From NCBI GenBank assembly GCA_002483135.1, contig DLHI01000007.1, forward strand, positions 1 through 64,000: a DNA stretch of 64,000 bases, in the 5' to 3' direction. Of this stretch, positions 1 through 10,001 are shown piece after piece (within the stretch, counting starts at the first letter, position 1; the number at the start of each line of letters is the position of its first letter). The notes under the pieces were generated by a model. It saw only the letters and a program-made list of their open reading frames with translations, did no database searches and had not been told where the DNA came from. This DNA comes from Hyphomonadaceae bacterium UBA7672. Its GTDB lineage: Bacteria; Pseudomonadota; Alphaproteobacteria; Caulobacterales; Hyphomonadaceae. A program made the position numbers and the translations under genes.

Positions 1-524
1 ACCGGCTTGCTCTTCGGCCCGCGATCGCCATCCCAGTTGCGCCACAGCCCCGCGAAATACATCGGCCCGCCATCCTTCCGCGCGAACCAGCGTTCGGCCC
101 GCGGCTTCGGCTTCTCCGGATCAGGCTCGGCAAACTGCGCGACGGGCACGATGCAGCGATGCTCCGTCTTCAGCCACGGCTTCCAGAACGCGCTCCCCGT
201 GTTGCGCACATTGGTGACGTAGACCGAGGCCCCGTTCGGCGGCGGCGGAAAGCCCCACCGCATCGCCTCCACAACAAGCTCCTTGCCTCCCTCAGTGCGC
301 AGCACTGGGGGAGGTGGCGCGCGCAGCGCGACGGAGGGGGTCTCTCGGTCATCCGCAGGCGGCGCCTCCTCCCCCAACCGGATCACCAACCCCTCGCGGT
401 CGGGATAGACGTCCTGCGCCATGTTGTGAAAGCGGATGGGAATCCTGATCTCGGAGAACTGGTCCCGCGACCACCCCGGTATCGTCTCCCCCCTCAGGAT
501 CGCCTGGCGATAATGGTTGCACAT
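1..524 (-). CDS. SOS response-associated peptidase (SRAP/YedK/HMCES family), 3' part outside window
   Basis: Reading leftwards from ATG at 524 the protein begins MCNHYR. This matches the SRAP family, in which Cys2, exposed after Met removal, forms a covalent link to abasic sites in single-stranded DNA. Further family segments are QDVYPDREGLVIR, MRWGFPPPP, TNVRNT..FW and RCIVPVAQFAEP. The frame stays open to the window edge, so the C-terminus is missing. Between VIR and GGKEL, where homologues are short, there are about 25 extra residues (roughly DDRETPSVALRAPPPPVLRT). They are encoded by a GC-rich palindromic element at about 286-345 that keeps the frame open. The gene lies next to uvrB, another repair gene, with a defence module between them. 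Confidence 0.85.
   Translation of the reverse strand, partial: MCNHYRQAILRGETIPGWSRDQFSEIRIPIRFHNMAQDVYPDREGLVIRLGEEAPPADDRETPSVALRAPPPPVLRTEGGKELVVEAMRWGFPPPPNGASVYVTNVRNTGSAFWKPWLKTEHRCIVPVAQFAEPDPEKPKPRAERWFARKDGGPMYFAGLWRNWDGDRGPKSKP
286..345. repeat. palindromic element inserted in frame in the SRAP gene
   Basis: CCTCCCTCAGTGC (286-298) and GCACTGGGGGAGG (302-314) form a 13-bp stem with one wobble pair and a 3-base loop. A GC-rich second half (about 315-345) follows. The element sits inside the SRAP coding frame and is translated. Its shape resembles small dispersed palindromes that tolerate insertion into genes. No second full copy was seen in this window, so its dispersal is inference. 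Confidence 0.55.
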
Positions 525-552
525 GGGGAGAGGTTAGCACGAACTCCGTAGG

Positions 553-628
553 GTGCATTGAGGACAACGGCCGAAATGCATCTCTCGCGGATGTAGCGCG
601 ACGGTGCATTTCGCTTCGCTCAATGCAC
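553..628. repeat. nested inverted repeat (REP/MITE-like)
   Basis: The outer arms are GTGCATTGAG (553-562) and CTCAATGCAC (619-628). The inner arms are CGAAATGCA (572-580) and TGCATTTCG (605-613). All are perfect, giving a two-step hairpin of 76 bases with a central loop. The element lies between the SRAP start and the 3' end of the DUF4435 gene. It has no T-run, so it looks more like a dispersed palindrome than a terminator. Confidence 0.55.
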
Positions 629-679
629 TCCACGCAACGCAAGGCGCGGCCAACTGGCAAATGAAACGACGTCGGCGCA

Positions 680-1552
680 TCAAGCTGGCAAAGGAAGAAG
701 CACCCTGTAGCGACCCGCTTGCGCAGCTTCCCACTCCCGAAGGATCTTATGAGCTTTCGTCATCGCCATATCCAGGAGCGAATAGGCTAGACGCAAGTGC
801 ATCTCTATTTCAGTCCGCCACGTCTGCGTTGGTCGCCTACTCCCGAGACGGGACCTCAATGCGATACCCAAGGCAGCACAAAAATCATGGCCGCACGTAA
901 GTTGCACAAGATCCAGTTCTTCGTTCGCTAATGTGTCGATCAACTTTCGAATTCGCGCTCTCGCCTCTGCAGTATTGAAGCGTCCAGCCGACACGTGATC
1001 CACTAGCCGATCTATGTCGATGCGGCTGCCATCAAAGAACTCGTCGTGTCTTAGGTCTGATAGTGAGTACCGAAGCCCATACTTTTGATTAGCAAGCCGC
1101 AAGCACGAAAGCGGCTTCAAACCCGCGAGTAGATCTTGCACCACCGCATGCACCCCTCCGGAGGCATCAAGCTTGGCCTTGTCGCAAACCTCGCCGCAGT
1201 ATCGCTCGATAGCCGGAGTAAGGGCAGCGTCCAAATCGAAGTCATGGCCATCTGAAACCACAACTCCTTCCTGTGCGACTGTAGCCCCGACAATCCGATC
1301 AAAATCCGCATCGATTAGACCAACAACCCCCAAGATTCCATCGTCATAGAGGAGCTCTACGGCACCCACGACATTATCTTTTCCTGCGCAGTTTACGTAT
1401 GAGCACACAGACTCATCCACACAACCACTCAGCCTTTTGATGTCGCTGCTTCCCTCAACAAGAAGGAACGATCCTTTGTGTTTCTGCCGCTCCATGCGCA
1501 CTTCTGCAGCGACCGAGTATCGATCAGTAAGTTTGCTAATCGAGTTCGCCAT
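680..1552 (-). CDS. DUF4435 / TOPRIM-like nuclease, AriB-like defence effector
   Basis: The 290-residue protein has the layout of DUF4435. LLVEG (Glu33) comes first, then CAGKDNV (55-61), LIDADFD (Asp81 and Asp83), and a conserved HDFDLD segment. The Glu plus DxD set is the TOPRIM metal site. In the PARIS anti-phage system the DUF4435 protein AriB is a TOPRIM nuclease released by the ATPase AriA. Here the start overlaps the 3' end of the ATPase gene by 17 bases and has GGGGGAG just upstream, so translation is probably coupled. Base composition is visibly more AT-rich than the housekeeping neighbours, which suggests acquisition. Other ATPase/DUF4435 pairs exist, so the PARIS assignment is probable rather than certain. 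Confidence 0.72.
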   Translation of the reverse strand: MANSISKLTDRYSVAAEVRMERQKHKGSFLLVEGSSDIKRLSGCVDESVCSYVNCAGKDNVVGAVELLYDDGILGVVGLIDADFDRIVGATVAQEGVVVSDGHDFDLDAALTPAIERYCGEVCDKAKLDASGGVHAVVQDLLAGLKPLSCLRLANQKYGLRYSLSDLRHDEFFDGSRIDIDRLVDHVSAGRFNTAEARARIRKLIDTLANEELDLVQLTCGHDFCAALGIALRSRLGSRRPTQTWRTEIEMHLRLAYSLLDMAMTKAHKILREWEAAQAGRYRVLLPLPA

Positions 1553-2894
1553 GGTCTCCCCCGAGATCCACTACCAGCTCTTCCCATCGACCAATCAATT
1601 GCGGCGAGTGAGTGGCTAGCACGACGTCAAACTGGTTCAGTTTGATAATCTTCTGGAGATCGCTGATGAATTTTTTTTGCCAAGCGACGTGAAGCGAAAG
1701 CTCTGGCTCATCGATAAGGATAAGCGCATTTTCGTTCAATTCAAAAAGCAACTCGAAAAACAACACTAGCTGGTGTTGCTCGCCAGAGGACAGCCTTTCG
1801 AGGGGGACAATTGCCTTCGAGCGGTTCCGAATCTGGAATCCCCCGCGTCGTTCAACTTCGACAGTTTTCGGGGCAAAGCGCTCTTCAATCAGCGATTTGA
1901 AAAGCTGAATTCGCGCTAGGAGCGTGGACAACGAATCCAGCTTTTGCTTGGTATCGCTCGCGTAGATCGTGAGCACCCGCGCCACCGCGTCCGTCACATT
2001 TTCACCTTGGGGCAGCGACACTTGGTCGTGGAGTTCAGTGTCCAGAATCCCGGCGTTCATAAGCTGCAAGCGCTGCTCGTCTAGAAGCTCAAGCTGCACT
2101 TTGAGCGTCTCAGCAGTTCCAGACTGAGTCGCGTTGATAACACGACGAGGGAAAGAACGATCAAGCGACTGAGATAGCGCGGCGTATTGAGTCAACGCCG
2201 CAGATATTACGGATTGCAAAGCCTGCGCCTTCTTGGCGATCGTCAAACTGGAGGAGGTCCGGTGAGAAAAACGCCCTTCTTCCTCGCTTATGATCAACAG
2301 GCGCTGCGTCTCAATCAAATGACAGTCGATTGAGTCGATCAGTTCTTTGAAGGGTTGGGGTTCATCCTCATAGAATGAATTCTTCACGCTAGACGGAAGA
2401 CGGTCGCCGAACGCTTCAAGCAATTCGCTCAGCACAAAATTTTGGCCGGTGTTGTCGTGCGTCCACCTGTTAGGACCCGTGCGCGTGAGGAAATGCAGAT
2501 GACGTTCTATACCGGCCAGTCGCCCACGCTGCACCTCGCTAACCCGCGGCGACCATGTCTGCGATAAGCCTTCGGTAGATCTGAAGACGAACGAAATACT
2601 AGAACCTTCGTCGTCACTCTCAACCGGCAGCACCCGTAGGATTTGAACCGTGGCGCCATTGGTGAACGCGAAAGAAGCCTCAGCAAACGAGGTCTTGGCA
2701 AATACGGTCCATTGCCTCTTGAACAATGCGCTGATCAAACGAAGACAGGCCGTCTTTCCTGCGCCATTCGGAGCAATGACGGCAGTAATGCGCTCTGAAG
2801 TGCGCAGGTCGATGGTGTGATTGAATTCTCCAAACAACCCAATGACGCTAAAGGATGCGAGGCGCACGTGGATTTGTTGCGGCTGATCCGACAT
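1536..2894 (-). CDS. AAA/ABC-type ATPase, AriA-like partner of the DUF4435 gene
   Basis: This 452-residue SMC/ABC-like ATPase has Walker A APNGAGKT (41-48), a signature-like LSSGEQH (about 366-372), Walker B LILIDEPELSLH (about 385-396) and an H-loop ATHSPQ (about 424). These features fit the AAA_15/OLD-type ATPases of defence systems. I chose the ATG at 2894 because GGGGGG lies six bases upstream. The frame is open to 3008 but that extension has no family similarity. The downstream DUF4435 gene overlaps by 17 bases, the AriA-AriB order of PARIS. A run of eight A's (coding strand, about 1671-1678) encodes the Lys-Lys of QKKF and could be a slippage site. Size and gene order fit AriA. Confidence 0.72.
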   Translation of the reverse strand: MSDQPQQIHVRLASFSVIGLFGEFNHTIDLRTSERITAVIAPNGAGKTACLRLISALFKRQWTVFAKTSFAEASFAFTNGATVQILRVLPVESDDEGSSISFVFRSTEGLSQTWSPRVSEVQRGRLAGIERHLHFLTRTGPNRWTHDNTGQNFVLSELLEAFGDRLPSSVKNSFYEDEPQPFKELIDSIDCHLIETQRLLIISEEEGRFSHRTSSSLTIAKKAQALQSVISAALTQYAALSQSLDRSFPRRVINATQSGTAETLKVQLELLDEQRLQLMNAGILDTELHDQVSLPQGENVTDAVARVLTIYASDTKQKLDSLSTLLARIQLFKSLIEERFAPKTVEVERRGGFQIRNRSKAIVPLERLSSGEQHQLVLFFELLFELNENALILIDEPELSLHVAWQKKFISDLQKIIKLNQFDVVLATHSPQLIGRWEELVVDLGGDHGELD

Positions 2895-2975
2895 CTTGAG
2901 CCCCCCGAGATTATGGCAGCCTAAGCAGATCGCGTCAGTCCGGCAACATTTAACGCGGACTAGTTGCCCCGATCG

Positions 2976-3004
2976 CCCGCCTTCACTCTTCTGGCGAAGG
3001 CGGG
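2976..3004 (-). terminator. hairpin after uvrB
   Basis: Perfect 9-bp arms CCCGCCTTC (2976-2984) and GAAGGCGGG (2996-3004) with an 11-base loop lie just after the uvrB stop and before the ATPase gene. There is no T-run, so it may be a weak terminator or an RNA 3' end. It separates uvrB from the defence pair. Confidence 0.45.
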
Positions 3005-3013
3005 GCAAGCCGT

Positions 3014-5290
<2,277 letters not shown>

Positions 5291-5367
5291 GCCCGCAATA
5301 TGGGCCGGACCGACCCTGTTCGCCAGAGCCCGGAAGCGCGCTGCTGCCAAGCCCTGGCAACAGGAAA

Positions 5368-7596
5368 CTACCAATCCAGCCGCACCGAAACGCCCCATGT
5401 GGCCGGCTGCGACCTGAACGTGTCGTAACCGATGAAGCCATAGCCTGAGAGGGCATAATCTTCATCCAGAAGGTTCCGGCCCCAGAGGGAGATTTCGGTT
5501 CCCGCGGACAGGCGCAGACGCGCCGCTGCATCGACAAGGGTGATGGCGTCCTGCCTGCGGTCGGCGCGGCCTTCAGCGTCGAGATAGTATTCCGACTGGT
5601 GCTTGGCGTTCATCTCGAGCGCGAGTTGCATGTCGCCCGGCAAGGCCCATTCATGACGGGCATGCAGCGTCGCCGAAATGTCGGACGCGAAGGGCAGCGG
5701 CTTGCCATCGAACGTCGCCACATTGGTTCCGCCTGGCGCATCCGTGGTCTGCTCGATCTCCGTATCGAGCGCCATGATGGCCACGCCGATTTCGAGCGCA
5801 TCATACGGGCGCCACAGGGCGGAGAGTTCAGCGCCCTGCACGGTTGCGGCATCCAGATTGGCAAGTGAGTTGGTCGTGATGGCGCCGCCGCCGGGCAGCG
5901 GGAAGGACACAAAGATGCGCGCCTGCGGGGCGTCGTAGTCCTGCCAGAATGCAGCGGCTTCGAAGGAGAGCGTATCGCCCAGCGCGCCCTTTAGGCCGAC
6001 CTCCCACGCATCGACAGTCTCGGCGCGGAAGAGGCCTTCGTCCTGATAGTGCGTTGCGTTGTTCGCGACCTCGCCGTTGAAGCCGCCACTCTTGTAGCCC
6101 TGGCCGAAATTCACATAGGCCATGAGCTCGTCGCTGAAGCGGTGCTTCAGGGCCGCCATGCCGGTGAAGCGACCTTCCTCGATCGTGTTCGAGCCCTGCG
6201 CGAGGCCAAGGCCGCCGCGATTGTTGAGCGCCCTGACCCCGTCAGCGTAGATGTGTTGGCCGAAGCCCACGCCATCGATGCCTTCCATCGTGTAGCGGCC
6301 GCCCAACGTGAGCGTGGTCTGCGCCCCAAGATCAAGATCGATGACGCTGTAGAGCGCCGCCATCTCGCGCGTCTGCGCGATGCGCGTGAGCAGCGAAACC
6401 GCCGGCGCAGTAGACGCAGGCGTGGGGCCAACGCGCGCGGCAGCCGCCGGATAGGCGCAGCTGCCGACCAGCGTCGTCGGATTCAGCTGGCCACACCAGA
6501 TGAGATAGTCCTGCGTGAAGTCATCCGAGGACAGCGACAGGCCGAGCAGCAGGTCGCCGCCTTGCCAACTAGTCCGCCCATAAAGCTCCTGCGCGACCTG
6601 CCAGTACTTGCGATCATAGGACAGGTTCGCGATGGCGGCAGGTTGGCCATCGAAGTCGAACCCGTAATCCTGCCCGAAGCCCTCGAAGGAGGTCAGCGAC
6701 ACGATGCGCCAGTCGCCTGTGTCTGCGGTCAGCTCGGCGGAGGCGCCATAGAAGCGATTGTCGGTATCCTGCACGCCATCGGCGCCGACGGAGATCTGGT
6801 GATCTTCGAGCACGAGCGCCGAGTTGAGCGGCGCCGGATTGACGCCCTGATCGGCTTCGACATGGCCGCGCAGCAGCAGTTCCACGTCCGGCGACAGGTC
6901 GAGCGCCAGCGCGCCGCGTATGCCATACTCCTCGCGCACGCCGCCTGCATCGTCGGGGCCGCCGACATTCTCCAAGCCGGGGCCCTGCTTCAATGCACGC
7001 ATGGCGATGCGGCCCCGTGCGCCCTCACCCACCGGCCCGCTGGCGGCAGCCCGTACATCCCAGCGACCGAGGTTGCCGTAGGAAGCTTCAGCGTAAGCTT
7101 CGAACGTATCTGTTGGCCGCGCCGCGATGAAGTTGATCGATCCGCTGGAAGCATTGCGGCCCTGGATCGTACCTTGGGGCCCTTTGAGGACCTCGACGCG
7201 ATCAAGATCATAGGCGAGCAGGCTCGCCTGTACGTTGGTCGCGAGGAAGACGCCGTCGACGTGGACGGCAGCGGCGCTGGGCGTCAGCGCCTGGTGATCC
7301 ACCGCGCCGACGCCGCGGATCTGGAATGTCGCCTGCGATCCGTTGGAGATTGCAGCCTGGACTCCGACGAGATGCTGCACGACATCCTCGGCGTCGGCGG
7401 CAGCGTCGAGCTGTTCGCCGGACAGGACCACCACGCTCTGCGGAATGTCGCTTGCGTCCTCGGCCTGGCGCGTGGCGGTGATGACGACGCGATCATCGCC
7501 TGCCCCGCCGGATGTCTCTTGCGCCAGCGCGGGCGCGCCAACGCTGACAAGCGCGGCCAGCCCAACACGTTTCACGCACACAACCACTGGCATCAT
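5368..7596 (-). CDS. TonB-dependent outer-membrane receptor
   Basis: This 742-residue precursor has a signal peptide (MMPVVVCVKRVGLAALV, cleavage near ALAQ). A plug domain follows (VVITATRQAEDASDIPQSV, IRGVGA, VEVLKGPQGTIQGRNASSG), then a long beta-barrel that ends in an aromatic residue (VSVRLDW). It imports an unidentified substrate using the TonB-ExbBD energy supply. The start at 7596 has GGAGAG upstream; a GTG at 7611 is also possible. No neighbouring transporter or regulator points to the ligand. The barrel type is common in sphingomonads and caulobacters, which carry dozens of such receptors. Confidence 0.93.
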   Translation of the reverse strand: MMPVVVCVKRVGLAALVSVGAPALAQETSGGAGDDRVVITATRQAEDASDIPQSVVVLSGEQLDAAADAEDVVQHLVGVQAAISNGSQATFQIRGVGAVDHQALTPSAAAVHVDGVFLATNVQASLLAYDLDRVEVLKGPQGTIQGRNASSGSINFIAARPTDTFEAYAEASYGNLGRWDVRAAASGPVGEGARGRIAMRALKQGPGLENVGGPDDAGGVREEYGIRGALALDLSPDVELLLRGHVEADQGVNPAPLNSALVLEDHQISVGADGVQDTDNRFYGASAELTADTGDWRIVSLTSFEGFGQDYGFDFDGQPAAIANLSYDRKYWQVAQELYGRTSWQGGDLLLGLSLSSDDFTQDYLIWCGQLNPTTLVGSCAYPAAAARVGPTPASTAPAVSLLTRIAQTREMAALYSVIDLDLGAQTTLTLGGRYTMEGIDGVGFGQHIYADGVRALNNRGGLGLAQGSNTIEEGRFTGMAALKHRFSDELMAYVNFGQGYKSGGFNGEVANNATHYQDEGLFRAETVDAWEVGLKGALGDTLSFEAAAFWQDYDAPQARIFVSFPLPGGGAITTNSLANLDAATVQGAELSALWRPYDALEIGVAIMALDTEIEQTTDAPGGTNVATFDGKPLPFASDISATLHARHEWALPGDMQLALEMNAKHQSEYYLDAEGRADRRQDAITLVDAAARLRLSAGTEISLWGRNLLDEDYALSGYGFIGYDTFRSQPATWGVSVRLDW

Positions 7597-7833
7597 TCCC
7601 GCGCTCTCCACGCCGCCCGGTCAACTCCGGACGGCGCAGCTGATAGGCGCATCGTCCGTACGGGGACAGAGGCCGGAATGCATTCAGACGTTGTCAGGTC
7701 GAGAATTGTGATCGACGCGTTGCATCATCGCCGCTCACCCATGCGGAAACGTAACGCCTACTGCTCGGGAACGAATTGCCAGCAAAGGCAACATTGGCGC
7801 ACGCCTGACCGAGTGCGGGTGTTGCTTGCGCAA

Positions 7834-8019
7834 CTACTTTTCTTCGGCTTCGTTGACGACAACACCAACCACCGCGCCAACCGCTGCACCGACCGGACCG
7901 GCGACAACAAGGCCGCCAAGGGCGCCCGTAGCGGCGCGCTGTTCCATGTTCGTACCGCATGCCGTGAGCAGGACGGCGGCGATGCCCAGGCCCAGCGTCG
8001 TGATTGTCCGAATTGCCAT
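7834..8019 (-). CDS. small glycine-zipper lipoprotein (copy 1)
   Basis: A 61-residue protein has a lipoprotein signal with lipobox LLTAC. A conserved GTNMEQRAATGA block follows, then a Gly/Ala/Val-rich glycine-zipper segment (GPVGAAVGAVVGVVV) ending in acidic residues. It should be lipidated and anchored in the outer membrane. It is a clear paralogue of the next gene, so the two arose by tandem duplication. Entericidin or OsmB-like stress lipoproteins look similar, but no function can be assigned. ATG at 8019 begins at the signal peptide; the longer open frame upstream is not credible. Confidence 0.75.
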   Translation of the reverse strand: MAIRTITTLGLGIAAVLLTACGTNMEQRAATGALGGLVVAGPVGAAVGAVVGVVVNEAEEK

Positions 8020-8095
8020 GTCAGGTCCACATTCTTGCTGCACCAGTCTTGCGCCTTGAGCGCCGATCCGGCTTTGCATCAGCTTCACACAAACA

Positions 8096-8126
8096 AGCCC
8101 GGACGCGAAGCCTTCGCGCCCGGGCT
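8096..8126 (-). terminator. hairpin terminator of lipoprotein copy 2
   Basis: The arms AGCCCGGACGCGAAG (8096-8110) and CTTCGCGCCCGGGCT (8112-8126) pair almost perfectly. On the minus strand they are followed by TTGTTTGTG. The hairpin sits between the two lipoprotein genes, so it probably ends copy 2 and leaves copy 1 with its own promoter. Confidence 0.6.
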
Positions 8127-8188
8127 GAGACTGCATTTCCGCATGGTGTGGCCAGATGGCCTATCTGGGCACAGCCTGTCCGCAGAGC

Positions 8189-8383
8189 CTACTCGGCCTT
8201 GTCCTCTTCGACTTCGTTGACAGCGGCGCCGACGCCGGCGCCAACCGCCGCGCCAACCGGCCCGGCGACAATCAGGCCTGCCGCTGCGCCCGTGGCGGCG
8301 CGCTGTTCCATGTTGGTGCCGCAAGCGGCCACGGAGACGGCCAGCAAGGCGGCGGCGGGCAGGAAAGCGAACGTCCGGGTCAT
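8189..8383 (-). CDS. small glycine-zipper lipoprotein (copy 2)
   Basis: A 64-residue protein with signal peptide MTRTFAFLPAAALLAVSVAA and lipobox VAAC. It shares CGTNMEQRAATG and the GPVGAAVGAGVGAAVNE glycine zipper with copy 1 downstream. GGAG six bases before ATG 8383 supports this start over the in-frame TTG at 8389. The C-terminus is acidic (EVEEDKAE). It is probably an outer-membrane lipoprotein of unknown role. Confidence 0.75.
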   Translation of the reverse strand: MTRTFAFLPAAALLAVSVAACGTNMEQRAATGAAAGLIVAGPVGAAVGAGVGAAVNEVEEDKAE

Positions 8384-8579
8384 GTGCAACTCCAGCTATT
8401 GTGATGTTCTCGCAGAAACGCGGGCCGGAGGCCGGAGTTCCTGGGGAGCTTATTCGGGGACCGGCAGTCAACAGCCACGAACGCCCCGCTCGCGCCACAG
8501 TTTGGCTAACTTGACGCGGCAAGCAGGACGATGAATTTCAGGTCATGCTGCGGTGTTTGCGGCATTCGGGGAGTACGAG

Positions 8580-9920
8580 ATGGTCGCGCCAAACTTCGAG
8601 AAAAGGTCAGGCGGACGGACCTTGCGGCGCGCGGGCATGATCGCGATCGCGCTGGGTCTGCTGGCGGGCCCGCTGGGTCTTGTCGCAGGCGCCTGGCAGG
8701 CGCCGGGATGGCAGACAGGTATCAGCTGGTCCGACGGGCGGCAGGTCAACTGGCGGACGACGCCAGCGCTGGGATGTGATGGCTCCAATCTGGAGTTGCA
8801 GCTGGTGAACGGCTCGCAGCAATCGGGCGATGCGCTGCTCAAGGACATCACACTCCAGTGCAAGCGCGGGTCTGCGCCCGTCCTTGCGCCGGATCGCACG
8901 ATCGGCTCGATCTCGCCTGGCGGGACATATGCCGCGCCGGTGATCAGTTGCGCCTGCGCCGAGAAAGGCGGGGTGACAAACCTGGTCTCGCTGGGCATCG
9001 AACTGACGCGAAACGGCCCGGGCGTCGAGAAACTGTCAAATGGCTGCACTTACACCGGCGAGTTCCTGCGCGGGGAGCGCCACGGCAAGGGCGTTTACTC
9101 CTGCCCGAACGGCTATCTCTACGAAGGCAGTTATGATCTTGGCCAGTTGCACGGGCGCGGCGCCGAGACGCTGGAGTCGGGCGAACGCTATGAAGGCGAC
9201 TTCTTCCGTGGCGTGCGCAGCGGCCAGGGCCGCATGACGTTCACTGATGGCTCGACCTACGAAGGCGGCTATCAGGACGGCAAGCGCAATGGCGAAGGCA
9301 CACAGCGCTTTGCCGACGGCTCCGTCTATGTCGGCGAATGGAAGCAGGACCGTCGCGTCGGGCACGGCGTCTACACGAGCAGCGATGGCAAGTGGACCTA
9401 TGACGGCGAGTGGGTCGACGACAAGCGCCACGGCCAGGGCCGCATGGCCGAGGTCAACGGCGAGTACACGTATATCGGCCCATATGTGAACGATCAGCAA
9501 AACGGGTTTGCGACCGTGCAGTTCGGCGACGGGCGCATTTTCCGCGGCCCCTTCGTCAACGACATGCAGAAGGGCCCTGGTGAGCTTACCTACAAGGATG
9601 GACGCCGCATCATAGGCGAGTTCCAGAACATGATGCCGAACGGACAGGCGGTGGAGGAATCCAACACGGGCACGCTGAACGGGGTCTGGACCGATGGCAT
9701 GCTGAACGGGAAGGTGACCGTGATCTACGCCAACGGCATGACGTTCGAGGGCCTGTACGCCAACAATCGGCGCAACGGCATCGGCACGGATTTCCTGAAG
9801 GACGGCTCGAAGGAGGAGTGCAACTGGATCGACGATGTTCGCCAGTCGCCCTGCACACGGATCACGCCAGATGGCAAGCGCATCGAGTTCCGCTCGTCGC
9901 AGACGGGGCGTAAGGGCTAG
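8580..9920 (+). CDS. membrane-anchored MORN-repeat protein
   Basis: The 446-residue protein has an N-terminal hydrophobic anchor (about 18-40, MIAIALGLLAGPLGLVAGAW). An ordinary extracytoplasmic region follows, and then about ten MORN repeats (YTGEFLRGERHGKGVY, YEGDFFRGVRSGQGRM, YEGGYQDGKRNGEGTQ and so on) that fill the C-terminal two thirds. MORN repeats form an elongated beta-sheet and often bind membranes or proteins; the role here is unknown. ATG at 8580 has GGGGAG six bases upstream; a GTG at 8553 is the alternative. The gene is alone between the lipoproteins and pyk. Confidence 0.85.
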   Translation: MVAPNFEKRSGGRTLRRAGMIAIALGLLAGPLGLVAGAWQAPGWQTGISWSDGRQVNWRTTPALGCDGSNLELQLVNGSQQSGDALLKDITLQCKRGSAPVLAPDRTIGSISPGGTYAAPVISCACAEKGGVTNLVSLGIELTRNGPGVEKLSNGCTYTGEFLRGERHGKGVYSCPNGYLYEGSYDLGQLHGRGAETLESGERYEGDFFRGVRSGQGRMTFTDGSTYEGGYQDGKRNGEGTQRFADGSVYVGEWKQDRRVGHGVYTSSDGKWTYDGEWVDDKRHGQGRMAEVNGEYTYIGPYVNDQQNGFATVQFGDGRIFRGPFVNDMQKGPGELTYKDGRRIIGEFQNMMPNGQAVEESNTGTLNGVWTDGMLNGKVTVIYANGMTFEGLYANNRRNGIGTDFLKDGSKEECNWIDDVRQSPCTRITPDGKRIEFRSSQTGRKG

Positions 9921-10001
9921 ACCTCCGCAGAATTGCGCAACAGCCCTGCCCCCGGGGCGCGAACCTGATAGGCTCCGCGCGAATCGCTGGGATGTTTCGC
10001 C

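Noticed and set aside
6049..8220. 723-residue open frame on the plus strand opposite the TonB receptor gene
   Set aside because: It lies antisense to a clear TonB receptor and a lipoprotein, its residues are rich in Arg, Ala, Gly and His as in GC-biased shadow frames, and no family matches.
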